From Candidatus Parvarchaeota archaeon (GTDB lineage Archaea > Nanobdellota > Nanobdellia > JAFCGN01), in the NCBI GenBank assembly GCA_017608045.1, contig JAFCGN010000004.1, positions 1-50,572 of the forward strand: a stretch of 50,572 bases of DNA. Direction: 5' to 3'. A program made the translations under genes and the position numbers. Below, in pieces: positions 16,116 through 23,629 of the stretch. Positions within the stretch are counted from its first letter, which is position 1. The number at the start of each line of letters is the position of its first letter. Under the pieces are notes generated by a model. It was not told the DNA's origin. It made no database searches and saw only the letters and a program-made list of their open reading frames with translations.

Positions 16116-17003
16116 TTAAAAATATTCTTTAAGTGAAGAAAGAAGGTCTTCGTATTTCAATTCTCTCTCAAATACTATTACATTATTTTTTATTTTCTTA
16201 TTTAATAAAGATGCAATTACATCCTTATTTTCACTTAATATGAGTGCAAAAGTTTTTTTGTTTGTTAAATCAGTAATTAATGTTAAAACAGAATGAAACC
16301 CCTCTTTTCTTAATTTTGACATTTCATGAAGAATTTCTTGTTTCTTTTCAATAAGGGATCCATCAATTGATTTTAAAATCACAATTCCAATTCTTTTATT
16401 ATTAATATTTTCTTCTTTTAAGTTTTCAAAAAACATTTCAAAAATATTTTTGTCCATTTTTAAATTTTTCATAAATTCTTTTGCAAAATTATTTAAATTT
16501 AAAAGAAGAGAATTGCTTAATGATTCTGCTGCTTTATAATCATTTTTTGTGTAATTAGTAAGCCCTTTTGTACTGTATAAAATCCCGCATAAAAGCAGGC
16601 TTCTGATTTTTTTAGGAATAAAAATATCTTCTTCTTCAAAAAGTTCAAAAATAAGCGTGCACGTGCTTTTATATGGTTTTGTTATAAAAGTGATTATGTT
16701 TTCATGCTTAAATGAAATTTCATGAGTGTCTATTACGCCAAAAATTTTTGCTTTTTCAACACTTTCATTAAATTTACTTAAAAAATTGTGATTCACTAAA
16801 ATAACTTTTTTATTTTTTAGATTATCTACTTTTTTTGGTTTTTCAACATTATATTTTTTTAATAAATACACAACTTCTTTTTTTAATTTCTTAAATACAA
16901 CAGGTTCTGCTCTCATTTTTTGTTTATTTATTAAAAAACTTAAACTTATTGCAGAACAAATGTCTTCAATAGTTTCTTCTTTAGTTCCAAGAACAAAAAT
17001 CAT
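16116..17003 (-). CDS. Degenerate paralogue of family II pyrophosphatase (pseudoenzyme)
   Basis: 295 residues aligning end to end with the pyrophosphatase at 13769-14677, but the metal site is gone. GHKNPDTDS is GTKEETIED, LVDHN is LVNHN, VVDHHR is VIDTHE, ISDTSGF is LYSTKGL, and the C-terminal TRKLDIVP is ERELKYED. The scaffold is kept (AISLSFL, KPYKSTCTLIFELFE), and the frame is intact over its full length, so it looks maintained rather than decaying. It could regulate or scaffold the active enzyme or bind a nucleotide. It lies 51 nt upstream of aspS on the same strand. Confidence 0.85.
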   Translation of the reverse strand: MIFVLGTKEETIEDICSAISLSFLINKQKMRAEPVVFKKLKKEVVYLLKKYNVEKPKKVDNLKNKKVILVNHNFLSKFNESVEKAKIFGVIDTHEISFKHENIITFITKPYKSTCTLIFELFEEEDIFIPKKIRSLLLCGILYSTKGLTNYTKNDYKAAESLSNSLLLNLNNFAKEFMKNLKMDKNIFEMFFENLKEENINNKRIGIVILKSIDGSLIEKKQEILHEMSKLRKEGFHSVLTLITDLTNKKTFALILSENKDVIASLLNKKIKNNVIVFERELKYEDLLSSLKEYF

Positions 17004-17028
17004 GTTATTTACACTTAATCAAGTTGGT

Positions 17029-17685
17029 TTAATAAAATTTATTTTTTATTTCTTTTTTTCTTTCCATAATTTTGAAAAGCAACCAAAAGAATATTGTGCA
17101 TAATAATGAAATTGAGACAATTAAAATCCAAGAATGAATATGCTCTGGAAATATGAAAAAAAGCAATAGTCCAACAAGAATGATGAAGCCAATATAACTT
17201 ATAAGAAATTTTTCCTTGTCTAAAGTAATTTTATTTATATTTTTAATAAAATCATATGTTTGTTTTCCAAAAGTTTTTTTTATTCTTGAACCGAATATTG
17301 TTAAAAAATCTTTTAAAAAAAGAAACATTAAAAAAAAGCTTGAAAGAAAGATTACAGCATCATATGTTATATTTGACCAATAATCCTCCCATGTTATTAA
17401 AAGCCCAATCTCATCAGCAAATAAACCAAGTCCAATCCCATAAAACATAGAACCCAAGTATGTTAAATTTTTATTAGAATAGTTTAATCCGAGAAAACCG
17501 CCAAACAAAATTAAAATTGTTCCAAAGAAAAAATGGTGAATGTGATAGTCTTTAAAAGTTATCCAAGTTGTAGGGTTAAAAATAACAAAAATCCTTGCAA
17601 TCATGAATGAAAAGATAAAGCAAGAGAACATAATAAATGGCACTGCCTTATTTCTTCTTTTAACATAATCAAGAATTTTTGCCAT
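17029..17685 (-). CDS. Polytopic membrane protein with HIHH motif
   Basis: 218 residues with about six hydrophobic segments (15-35, 47-65, 73-92, 105-123, 158-178, 182-203). Conserved-looking polar residues lie in or near the membrane: YHIHHFFFG near 48 and FADEIGLLITWEDYW near 88-102, suggesting a metal or catalytic site, but I cannot name the reaction. Ends basic (MERKKEIKNKF). It is the first gene of a same-strand run leading into the pseudo-pyrophosphatase, AspRS and pyrophosphatase; spacing to the next gene is 25 nt. Start ATG 17685 is preceded by an A+T-rich promoter-like stretch. Confidence 0.65.
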   Translation of the reverse strand: MAKILDYVKRRNKAVPFIMFSCFIFSFMIARIFVIFNPTTWITFKDYHIHHFFFGTILILFGGFLGLNYSNKNLTYLGSMFYGIGLGLFADEIGLLITWEDYWSNITYDAVIFLSSFFLMFLFLKDFLTIFGSRIKKTFGKQTYDFIKNINKITLDKEKFLISYIGFIILVGLLLFFIFPEHIHSWILIVSISLLCTIFFWLLFKIMERKKEIKNKFY

Positions 17686-17768
17686 GATGTGTAAAAAAAC
17701 TTACTTTAATTTAAATCTTAAGATTTTAAAGAAATAAACTTAAAAATTAAAAACTTATTTGATATGAA

Positions 17769-17833
17769 GGTAAATGATGAAGCTCATGAGCACTGAGATT
17801 ATCCAATGAAGAAAAGATGGGCGGACAGATACC
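17769..17833 (+). ncRNA. C/D box sRNA predicted to guide 16S rRNA decoding-centre methylation
   Basis: In a 200-nt gap I read, in order: GGTA, box C ATGATGA (17774-17780), a 12-nt guide, box D' CTGA (17793-17796), an 8-nt spacer, box C' like ATGAAGA (17806-17812), a 13-nt guide, box D like CAGA (17826-17829), and TACC. GGTA and TACC pair as a terminal stem. The second guide contains GATGGGCGG, complementary (one G-U) to CCGCCCGUC, conserved in 16S helix 44. By the fifth-base rule it would direct 2'-O-methylation to the equivalent of E. coli C1402. Box D has A for U, the weakest point. Confidence 0.7.
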
Positions 17834-17885
17834 ATTTATTTTTTAAACAAATTATTTAAGTGAAAAAAGATTAAATTATTTCTGA

Positions 17886-18632
17886 ATGAAACCCGAACTC
17901 CAACCACACCTTATGATATCAAAGTCAAGTCCTTTTGTTTTGCTTCCTGGAGATCCTGGAAGAGTGTTGCGTATAAAAAAGTTTTTGAAATCTTCAAAAC
18001 AAATTGCATTTAATCGAGAATATAGAACAATTATTGGTTTTTACAAAGGTGTTGAAGTGACAGTAACTTCTACAGGAATTGGTGGTCCAAGTTTAGCTAT
18101 TGCACTTCATGAACTTGTTAAATGCGGAGGCAAATACTTTATTAGGGTTGGAAGTTGCGGTTCTCTTCAAAATTATTTAAAAATAGGTGATTTAATCATA
18201 CCTAACAAAGTTTACAAAGATGATGGAACATCAAAACTTTTTTCAAAAACGAAGTTTGTTAAACCATCAAAACGTGTTTATGATGCGCTAATTCAAAGTG
18301 CTAAAAAAACAAGCAATATAAGATTTTTTACAGGAATAAATCGTTCTCATGATTGTTTTTATTTGAAGAATCAGAAAAAAATCAGTGAAGAATTTCATAA
18401 AAAAGGTTTTTTAAGTGAAGAAATGGAAGCAGCAACTTTGTTTTCAATGAGCAAATATCTTGGTGTTGAAGCAGGTGCTGTTCTTAATTGTGTTGATACA
18501 TTTTCTCAAAAACCTGAAGAAGGTATAAAAGAATATGCTTTGAAAAACAAGAAAGCAATGCTTGGTGAAAAAAATGAAATCATGGTCTCTTTAGAGGCAT
18601 TAAAAAAAATATCGAGAGGTGAAAAAAAATAG
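17886..18632 (+). CDS. udp: Uridine phosphorylase / PNP-UDP family nucleoside phosphorylase
   Basis: A 248-residue phosphorolytic enzyme that splits a nucleoside with phosphate into base and ribose-1-phosphate. Family marks: LPGDPGRVLRI (18-28; phosphate-binding GDPxR), VTSTGIGGPS near 60, IRVGSCGSLQ near 85, and SEEMEAATLFSMSKYLGVEAG near 178-198 where the Glu-Met-Glu contacts ribose. This resembles uridine phosphorylase more than hexameric purine enzymes, but specificity is not certain. It overlaps the following ECF S-component by four bases, so uptake and cleavage of nucleosides are probably linked. Confidence 0.88.
   Translation: MKPELQPHLMISKSSPFVLLPGDPGRVLRIKKFLKSSKQIAFNREYRTIIGFYKGVEVTVTSTGIGGPSLAIALHELVKCGGKYFIRVGSCGSLQNYLKIGDLIIPNKVYKDDGTSKLFSKTKFVKPSKRVYDALIQSAKKTSNIRFFTGINRSHDCFYLKNQKKISEEFHKKGFLSEEMEAATLFSMSKYLGVEAGAVLNCVDTFSQKPEEGIKEYALKNKKAMLGEKNEIMVSLEALKKISRGEKK
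18614..18622 (+). promoter_or_regulatory. Strong ribosome binding site fixing the AUA start of the ECF S-component
   Basis: GAGAGGTGA ends six nt before ATA at 18629, at the end of udp. The frame after this ATA encodes the expected N-terminus and first membrane helix, whereas the first GTG at 18725 would cut through that helix. The spacing equals that before the ATA of aspS. Confidence 0.7.
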
Positions 18633-19228
18633 CAAAAGGAAAAGTTAAGTTTGGACAAGAGCTAAAAAATGAGTTCAGCACATTTGGACTTGTCTTAATA
18701 CCTGTAGCAATTGCAATAAATTGGGTGGGTGCGTATTTTGCACAATTACTTAAACTACCAATATGGCTTGATACTATTGGAACAATGATTTCTGCAATAC
18801 TTGTTGGACCATGGAATGCAGCAATAGCTGGTGCTCTTACTAATTTAATTAAATGGATAACCTTTGATCCAGTAGCAGGGCCTTATGCAATAACAAACGC
18901 AGCAATTGGTATAACCTTAGGCATGCTTTACAGAAAAGGATGGTTTTCAGCAAAACCAACAGTTAGTCAAATAATTAAATCAGGCATCATTATTGCAGTA
19001 GTTGCAACTGTAATCTCAGCACCAATCACCGTGTATATGTTCGGCGGTGTGACAGGCGGCGGAGTTGATTTAATAACAGCAATGCTTTTAGGAACAGGAG
19101 GCATGGGAGGATTGCTTACTGCAGTATTTAGTTCAGAATTAATTGGTGACTTGCTTGATAAATTAATAAGCCTTGTTGTTGTAGGGGTGATTATTGAAAA
19201 CATACCTAAAAAATATTTTAAACAATAA
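18629..19228 (+). CDS. ECF transporter substrate-binding (S) component; apparent AUA start
   Basis: A 199-residue membrane protein with about six helices, first gene of an S-T-A-A' set. The N-terminus after ATA reads AKGKVKFGQELKNEFSTFG, then a helix LVLIPVAIAINWVGAYFAQL; further features are PIWLDTIGTMISAILVGPWN and ALTNLIKWITFDP, typical of S-components, which capture vitamins or nucleosides and hand them to EcfT/EcfA. Substrate is not readable; the adjacent phosphorylase points to a nucleoside. ATA overlaps the udp stop (ATAG) and follows a strong ribosome site; no ATG, GTG or TTG in frame lies before residue 33. Confidence 0.82.
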   Translation: MAKGKVKFGQELKNEFSTFGLVLIPVAIAINWVGAYFAQLLKLPIWLDTIGTMISAILVGPWNAAIAGALTNLIKWITFDPVAGPYAITNAAIGITLGMLYRKGWFSAKPTVSQIIKSGIIIAVVATVISAPITVYMFGGVTGGGVDLITAMLLGTGGMGGLLTAVFSSELIGDLLDKLISLVVVGVIIENIPKKYFKQ

Positions 19229-19276
19229 ATTTCATTTTTTATTTTTTTATTTTATATTGTATGTGAGGCAGGCAAT

Positions 19277-20050
19277 ATGGCTTTAATGATAACAAGTTTT
19301 ATACAAAAAGATTCTTTTATTCAAGAATTAAATCCTATTTCAAAGATTTTTCTCATACTTCTTGTTATTACAAGCATAATTATTTTAGATAATCTTTACA
19401 TTACTTATTTTTTTCTGATTAATGTCTTTTTTTTAGCTTATTTGGCAAAAATTGAAAAAGAATTTGTTAAAGGCATAACAATTGTAATGCTACCCATTGC
19501 AGTGTGGTTTTTAATAATACATGGTATTGTAAATCCTGCTGGAAAAACAATTCTTTTTAAAATATGGTTTATACCTTTTAGAAAAGAAGGTTTATTGTTT
19601 GCTTTGAATTTCGGAAGCAAGTTAGTAACTATTATTTCATACTTTTATTTTTTTATTATAACAACGTATCCAGGAGATATTGTGGGTTCTTTTTCAAAAA
19701 TAGGTTTGCCTTACAAAGCAGGATTTCTTATAAATTCTTCTTTGCAAATGTTGCCTTTAATGCAACGCAGAGCAGAAAAAATACTTGAAGCACAAGAAGC
19801 AAGAGGTTTAAAAGTAAAAGGAAAATTAAAAGATAGGTTTAAAGCATACACGCCTCTCATTATTCCATTAATACTTGGTGCTTTGATGGAAGCTTATGAA
19901 AGGGTTTTAGCAATAGAAATAAGAGGATTTAGTGCAAAAGTTAAGAAAACGCATTACAGAGAGGTTAATTTTGAAAAAAAAGATTTAATTTTTTGTTTTA
20001 CTTATTTATTTTTAACATTAATTTTGATTATTGGAGGCGGAAATTTTTGA
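19277..20050 (+). CDS. ecfT: ECF transporter transmembrane (T) component
   Basis: 257-residue membrane protein that couples ATP hydrolysis by the EcfA pair to toppling of the S-component. Hydrophobic segments lie near 24-42, 45-60, 68-88, 110-128 and 235-254. The two coupling-helix signatures of the family are present: AQEARGLKV near 175 and EIRGFS near 216, whose Ala-Arg-Gly triads plug into the ATPases. ATG 19277 is 48 nt after the S gene with GAGGCAGGC upstream. Its stop overlaps the TTG start of the next gene. Confidence 0.93.
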   Translation: MALMITSFIQKDSFIQELNPISKIFLILLVITSIIILDNLYITYFFLINVFFLAYLAKIEKEFVKGITIVMLPIAVWFLIIHGIVNPAGKTILFKIWFIPFRKEGLLFALNFGSKLVTIISYFYFFIITTYPGDIVGSFSKIGLPYKAGFLINSSLQMLPLMQRRAEKILEAQEARGLKVKGKLKDRFKAYTPLIIPLILGALMEAYERVLAIEIRGFSAKVKKTHYREVNFEKKDLIFCFTYLFLTLILIIGGGNF

Positions 20051-20910
20051 ACCAAACAATAATTGAATTTAATAATTTCAAATGGCATTATTCAAATAAT
20101 AGAAAGTTTAGATTAGATATTCAAGAACTAAAGATAAGAAAAGGAAGTTTTGTTGGAATAATTGGACCAACAGGTGCGGGAAAAACAACTTTTTGTTATT
20201 CAATTATGGGTGTTGTGCCTCATTTGCAAAATGGAAAAATGGAGGGTAGCGTGAGAATTGAGGAAATTGAAACTAAAAACTCTTCTTTAAATGTTCTTTC
20301 TCAAAAAGTAGGTCTTGTTGTTCAAAACCCCTTAAGTCAGATGAGTGGTGCGGGATTAAATGTTGAGGAAGAGATTGCTTTTGGACTTGAAAACCATGGT
20401 TATTCAAGGCAAGAAATGATAAAGAAAGTAAAAAAAATTATTGAATTAATTGGATTAAAAGAATATGCACGCAGGAGTCCTTTTGAATTAAGCGGCGGGC
20501 AGCAACAAAAAGTAGCAATAGCAAGCATTCTTGTTTTAGAGCCAGAAATTCTTGTTTTAGATGAACCAACAGGTTATTTAGATCCATTAAGCACGGATAT
20601 GATTTTTACTCTTGTAAAAGAATTAAAAAAACAAGGAAAAACAATAATTTTTGTTTCTCATAAATTTGAATACCTTAATGAACTTTGTGATGAAATAATC
20701 TTAATAAATAAAGGAAAAATTATCAAAAAAGGCGCGCCTACTGAAATTTTTAGTGATATTTCATTGCTTTCTAAAAACAATCTCGGTGCTATGGATGTAA
20801 CAAATCTTTTTGCCAGACTTAAAAAAGCTGGAAAATGGAAAAAAAGGTTTGCTGTTAGTGTTGAAGAAAGCGAAAAAGAGTTAAGAAGTGAGTTTCCATG
20901 GATGAGATAA
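20047..20910 (+). CDS. ecfA1: ECF transporter ATP-binding subunit A1
   Basis: 287-residue ABC ATPase. Walker A GPTGAGKTT near 39-47, Q-loop VVQNPLSQ near 97, signature ELSGGQQQKVA near 145, Walker B ILVLDEPTGYLD near 170, and H-loop FVSHKFEY near 203 are all complete. The start is TTG at 20047, overlapping the ecfT stop by four bases and about eight nt after GGAGGCGG; the in-frame ATG at 19993 lies inside ecfT and gives a poor N-terminus. It pairs with the A2 subunit downstream, which has a degenerate signature. Confidence 0.92.
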   Translation: MNQTIIEFNNFKWHYSNNRKFRLDIQELKIRKGSFVGIIGPTGAGKTTFCYSIMGVVPHLQNGKMEGSVRIEEIETKNSSLNVLSQKVGLVVQNPLSQMSGAGLNVEEEIAFGLENHGYSRQEMIKKVKKIIELIGLKEYARRSPFELSGGQQQKVAIASILVLEPEILVLDEPTGYLDPLSTDMIFTLVKELKKQGKTIIFVSHKFEYLNELCDEIILINKGKIIKKGAPTEIFSDISLLSKNNLGAMDVTNLFARLKKAGKWKKRFAVSVEESEKELRSEFPWMR

Positions 20911-21707
20911 TAAAAATTGAAAAACTTACATTTGTGTATCAGTCTGCAAATGTTAAGGCATTAGATAATGTGAGTTTTTCAGTAAGGAAAGGCGAAGTAG
21001 TTGGAATAATTGGTCAAAACGGAAGTGGAAAAACAACGTTAGTAAAGCATATTAACGGTCTTCTTAAACCAACAAGAGGCAATGTTTTTGTAAATGGGGT
21101 TAATACAAAAAGCAAGGAAATAGATGAATTATCAAAAACCGTTGGGTATGTTTTTCAAAACCCTGATGACCAAATATTCAGTAATTCTATAATAGATGAA
21201 GTTAGTTTTGGCCCAAAAAATTTGGGTTTTGGAAAAAGAAGAATTAAAGAATTAGTTGAAGAAGCATTAAAAACAACTGGTTTAGAATATGTTAAAAAAA
21301 ATCATCCTTATGATTTGCCTTATAATAAAAGAAAATTGATTGCAATAGCTTCTATTCTTTCAATGAATACTGAAGTAGTGATTTTTGATGAGCCAACAAC
21401 AGGACAGGACTATTTAAACAGGAGGATTGTTATAAAAATCATTGAAGAGCTTAAGAAAAAAGGAAAAACAATTCTTGTTATTTCTCATGACATGGATTTC
21501 ATAGCAGAAACTTGTAATAGAGCAATAGTGTTAAAAGAAGGAAAAATACTTCTTGATGATACTACTGACAAAATTTTTATGAAAAAACAAATTTTGAAAA
21601 GCACGAGGTTGAAACCACCGCAAATAACGAGGTTAGCACAAAGGTTTAAAAGAATTTACGATGGAACACTAAGTGTAGAAGGTTTTTTTAATCAAATGTA
21701 TAAATAA
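20898..21707 (+). CDS. ecfA2: ECF transporter ATP-binding subunit A2 with degenerate signature
   Basis: 269-residue ABC ATPase with intact Walker A GQNGSGKTT near 39, Q-loop VFQNPDDQIF near 87, Walker B VVIFDEPTTGQD near 160 and H-loop VISHDMDF near 195. The signature, normally LSGGQ, reads LPYNKRKLIA near 138, so one of the two ATP sites of the A1-A2 dimer is expected to be non-consensus. Asymmetric sites are known among ABC transporters. ATG 20898 overlaps the A1 gene by 13 bases, showing tight coupling. It ends the transporter genes before two PHP-domain genes. Confidence 0.9.
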   Translation: MDEIIKIEKLTFVYQSANVKALDNVSFSVRKGEVVGIIGQNGSGKTTLVKHINGLLKPTRGNVFVNGVNTKSKEIDELSKTVGYVFQNPDDQIFSNSIIDEVSFGPKNLGFGKRRIKELVEEALKTTGLEYVKKNHPYDLPYNKRKLIAIASILSMNTEVVIFDEPTTGQDYLNRRIVIKIIEELKKKGKTILVISHDMDFIAETCNRAIVLKEGKILLDDTTDKIFMKKQILKSTRLKPPQITRLAQRFKRIYDGTLSVEGFFNQMYK

Positions 21708-21750
21708 TGAGGGGATAAATTTAAAAATCTGGTTTTTTTAAAATAAACGA

Positions 21751-22530
21751 ATGCAAGAATATATTGTTGATTTGCACACGCATATAAGCAAAAAAACGAA
21801 TCCTTTAATTCTTGCTGAAAAATTAAGTGAAGGAATAACAGGTCTTGCAACCATAAATGAAGTTAAAGGAATTCTTAGTTATGACGATGCTTTAAAATTA
21901 AGAAAATTAAAAGAAATTAAAGTTACTGAAATAAAAAAAGGAATTATTGCAAGAATAACTTATGGAAAAAGAACAGGATATTTTATAAAAGCGCAAGAAA
22001 TACTTGCAGACAATCATGTTCTTGCACTTGGTTGCAAAGAAACAATACCCACTTTAAAAAATCCATTAGAAGTAATAAAGAAAATAAGAGAAAAAAGAGG
22101 TTTTGCAATACTCAATCACCCTTTCATAAAGAGTAGCAAACTAAAAATAAAAAAGTATTCAACTTTGAATATGAAACAAAAAGAAAGATTAAAAGAATTG
22201 TTTAAAGAAGCAGATGCTGTTGAAGTATTTAATGCTCAATGCATAAATTTACTGCCTGATTTTTTAACTTTTCGTTTTATGCCTTTATTATTATGTGCTA
22301 AAAAAGCAAATGAGAAAGCTGAAATTCTTGCTAAAAAACTTGATGTTCCAGGAATCGCTTCAAGCGACGCACATAAAAGAGTGAATCAAGTTCATGTGAG
22401 CGGGGTATTAGTAAAAAATTTTAAGAATTTTACTCTTAAAAAATTGTTTAACAATATAAAAAATAAGGATTTTGAATTAAAGAAACAATACATAAGTAGA
22501 ATAGACTTTTTTAAATCACATTTTTTGTAA
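21751..22530 (+). CDS. PHP-domain phosphoesterase
   Basis: A 259-residue polymerase-and-histidinol-phosphatase fold. Metal-binding motifs: DLHTHIS (7-13; His-x-His), an Glu in the ATINEVKG segment near 40, ILNHPF near 119, EVFNAQ near 160 and ASSDAHK near 206. Such enzymes hydrolyse phosphate esters with two or three metals; archaeal members include nucleotide and cyclic phosphate hydrolases, but the substrate here is unknown. It follows the ECF genes by 43 nt and is followed by a second PHP-like gene that shares the general plan. Confidence 0.8.
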   Translation: MQEYIVDLHTHISKKTNPLILAEKLSEGITGLATINEVKGILSYDDALKLRKLKEIKVTEIKKGIIARITYGKRTGYFIKAQEILADNHVLALGCKETIPTLKNPLEVIKKIREKRGFAILNHPFIKSSKLKIKKYSTLNMKQKERLKELFKEADAVEVFNAQCINLLPDFLTFRFMPLLLCAKKANEKAEILAKKLDVPGIASSDAHKRVNQVHVSGVLVKNFKNFTLKKLFNNIKNKDFELKKQYISRIDFFKSHFL

Positions 22531-22580
22531 AAAAAATAAAAATACTAAACTTTAAAAAAAGTATTTTTCGATAAAAAAAT

Positions 22581-23582
22581 ATGAATGGCATTGTTTTAGA
22601 TATGCATAATCATGTTGGAACAATAATTCCTCTTAACAAAATTCTTTCTGTCTTAATTTCTCCCGGAATTATTGGTTTAAGTCATTTGAATGATTGGAGA
22701 AAAAAAATAGATGGGAAAGAATATCTTGTTTCTCTTGATTATGAAAATGCACTTAACATTCCGTCTTATCTTGAGAAATTTAAAGAAAAAGGATTAAGAA
22801 AAAAATATGTTGATTTAATGAGTGAAACCCAACTTAATGCAAGCTTGCCTGTTGAAATTAGTTTAACTCTTAATAAGATAAAAGACAAGAACTTATTATT
22901 CAATAATTATTTCATGAATGAGGAGGGAGTGAAAGAAAAATTAAGACCTAAAAACCTGGATTCTGAAATAAAAACAGAATTCTTTTTTGAAGAAATCATT
23001 CCAAAACTTCTTTCAAGAATAACTATGAATGTGAGAGTTAATGATGAAGTGCATGAAACGCAAGGTTATTTTTTAAGAGCTCAAGAAATAATAACCACAA
23101 CTTATCACCTTACTTCAATAGGCGTTAAAGAATATTTTTTAGATTATGAACCTAAAACGCGAGAATACAAGGGATTAAAAGAGGTTCTTGAAAACCTTTC
23201 TTCAAATAACATGATTGGAATTAATCACCCGTTCATTCTTCAAGGAAGAAAAGGATGCTACAAAATTTGTTTTAATAAAAGAGGATTAGAAGAACTCTTA
23301 TTAAATAATAAGAAGATATCAATGATTGAAGTTCATAACGGGCAAATACCTTGCATTCTTAACTTTTTGAATACAAGAGTTGAAGAATTCGCGAAAAAGT
23401 TTTCAAACAAGTATTACAACCTAATTCCTTATTCTTCTTCAGACACTCATATTTATTCTAAAATTATTAAAAAAAATGGGATTATCTTAAAAAAAGATTT
23501 TATTAATAATTTGAATGAAAAAAATTTTTTTGAACAAATAAAAAATAATTACTTGGGTTTAAAAAAGAAGAATTTTTTTTAA
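22581..23582 (+). CDS. Second PHP-domain-like protein
   Basis: 333 residues, related to the preceding protein in motif order: DMHNHVG (6-12), LSHLNDW near 34, GINHPFI near 212, MIEVHNGQ near 250 and SSSDTHIYS near 285. The first motif has Asn between the histidines, still a possible metal site. An inserted middle region of about 110 residues (60-170) is predicted helical and is absent from its neighbour. Probably a divergent paralogue with its own substrate. A TATA-like AAACTTTAAAAAA lies about 30 nt before ATG 22581. Confidence 0.7.
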   Translation: MNGIVLDMHNHVGTIIPLNKILSVLISPGIIGLSHLNDWRKKIDGKEYLVSLDYENALNIPSYLEKFKEKGLRKKYVDLMSETQLNASLPVEISLTLNKIKDKNLLFNNYFMNEEGVKEKLRPKNLDSEIKTEFFFEEIIPKLLSRITMNVRVNDEVHETQGYFLRAQEIITTTYHLTSIGVKEYFLDYEPKTREYKGLKEVLENLSSNNMIGINHPFILQGRKGCYKICFNKRGLEELLLNNKKISMIEVHNGQIPCILNFLNTRVEEFAKKFSNKYYNLIPYSSSDTHIYSKIIKKNGIILKKDFINNLNEKNFFEQIKNNYLGLKKKNFF

Positions 23583-23629
23583 TTTTTTCCGCAAAAAACT
23601 TTTTTATTACAAGAGTATTAATTCCTTTT

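Noticed and set aside
18725-19228. ECF S-component starting at GTG 18725
   Set aside because: It would cut the first membrane helix and has no ribosome site, while ATA 18629 has both.
19993-20046. ATG 19993 as the start of EcfA1
   Set aside because: Gives a hydrophobic tail inside ecfT; TTG 20047 has GGAGG and the usual ATPase N-terminus.
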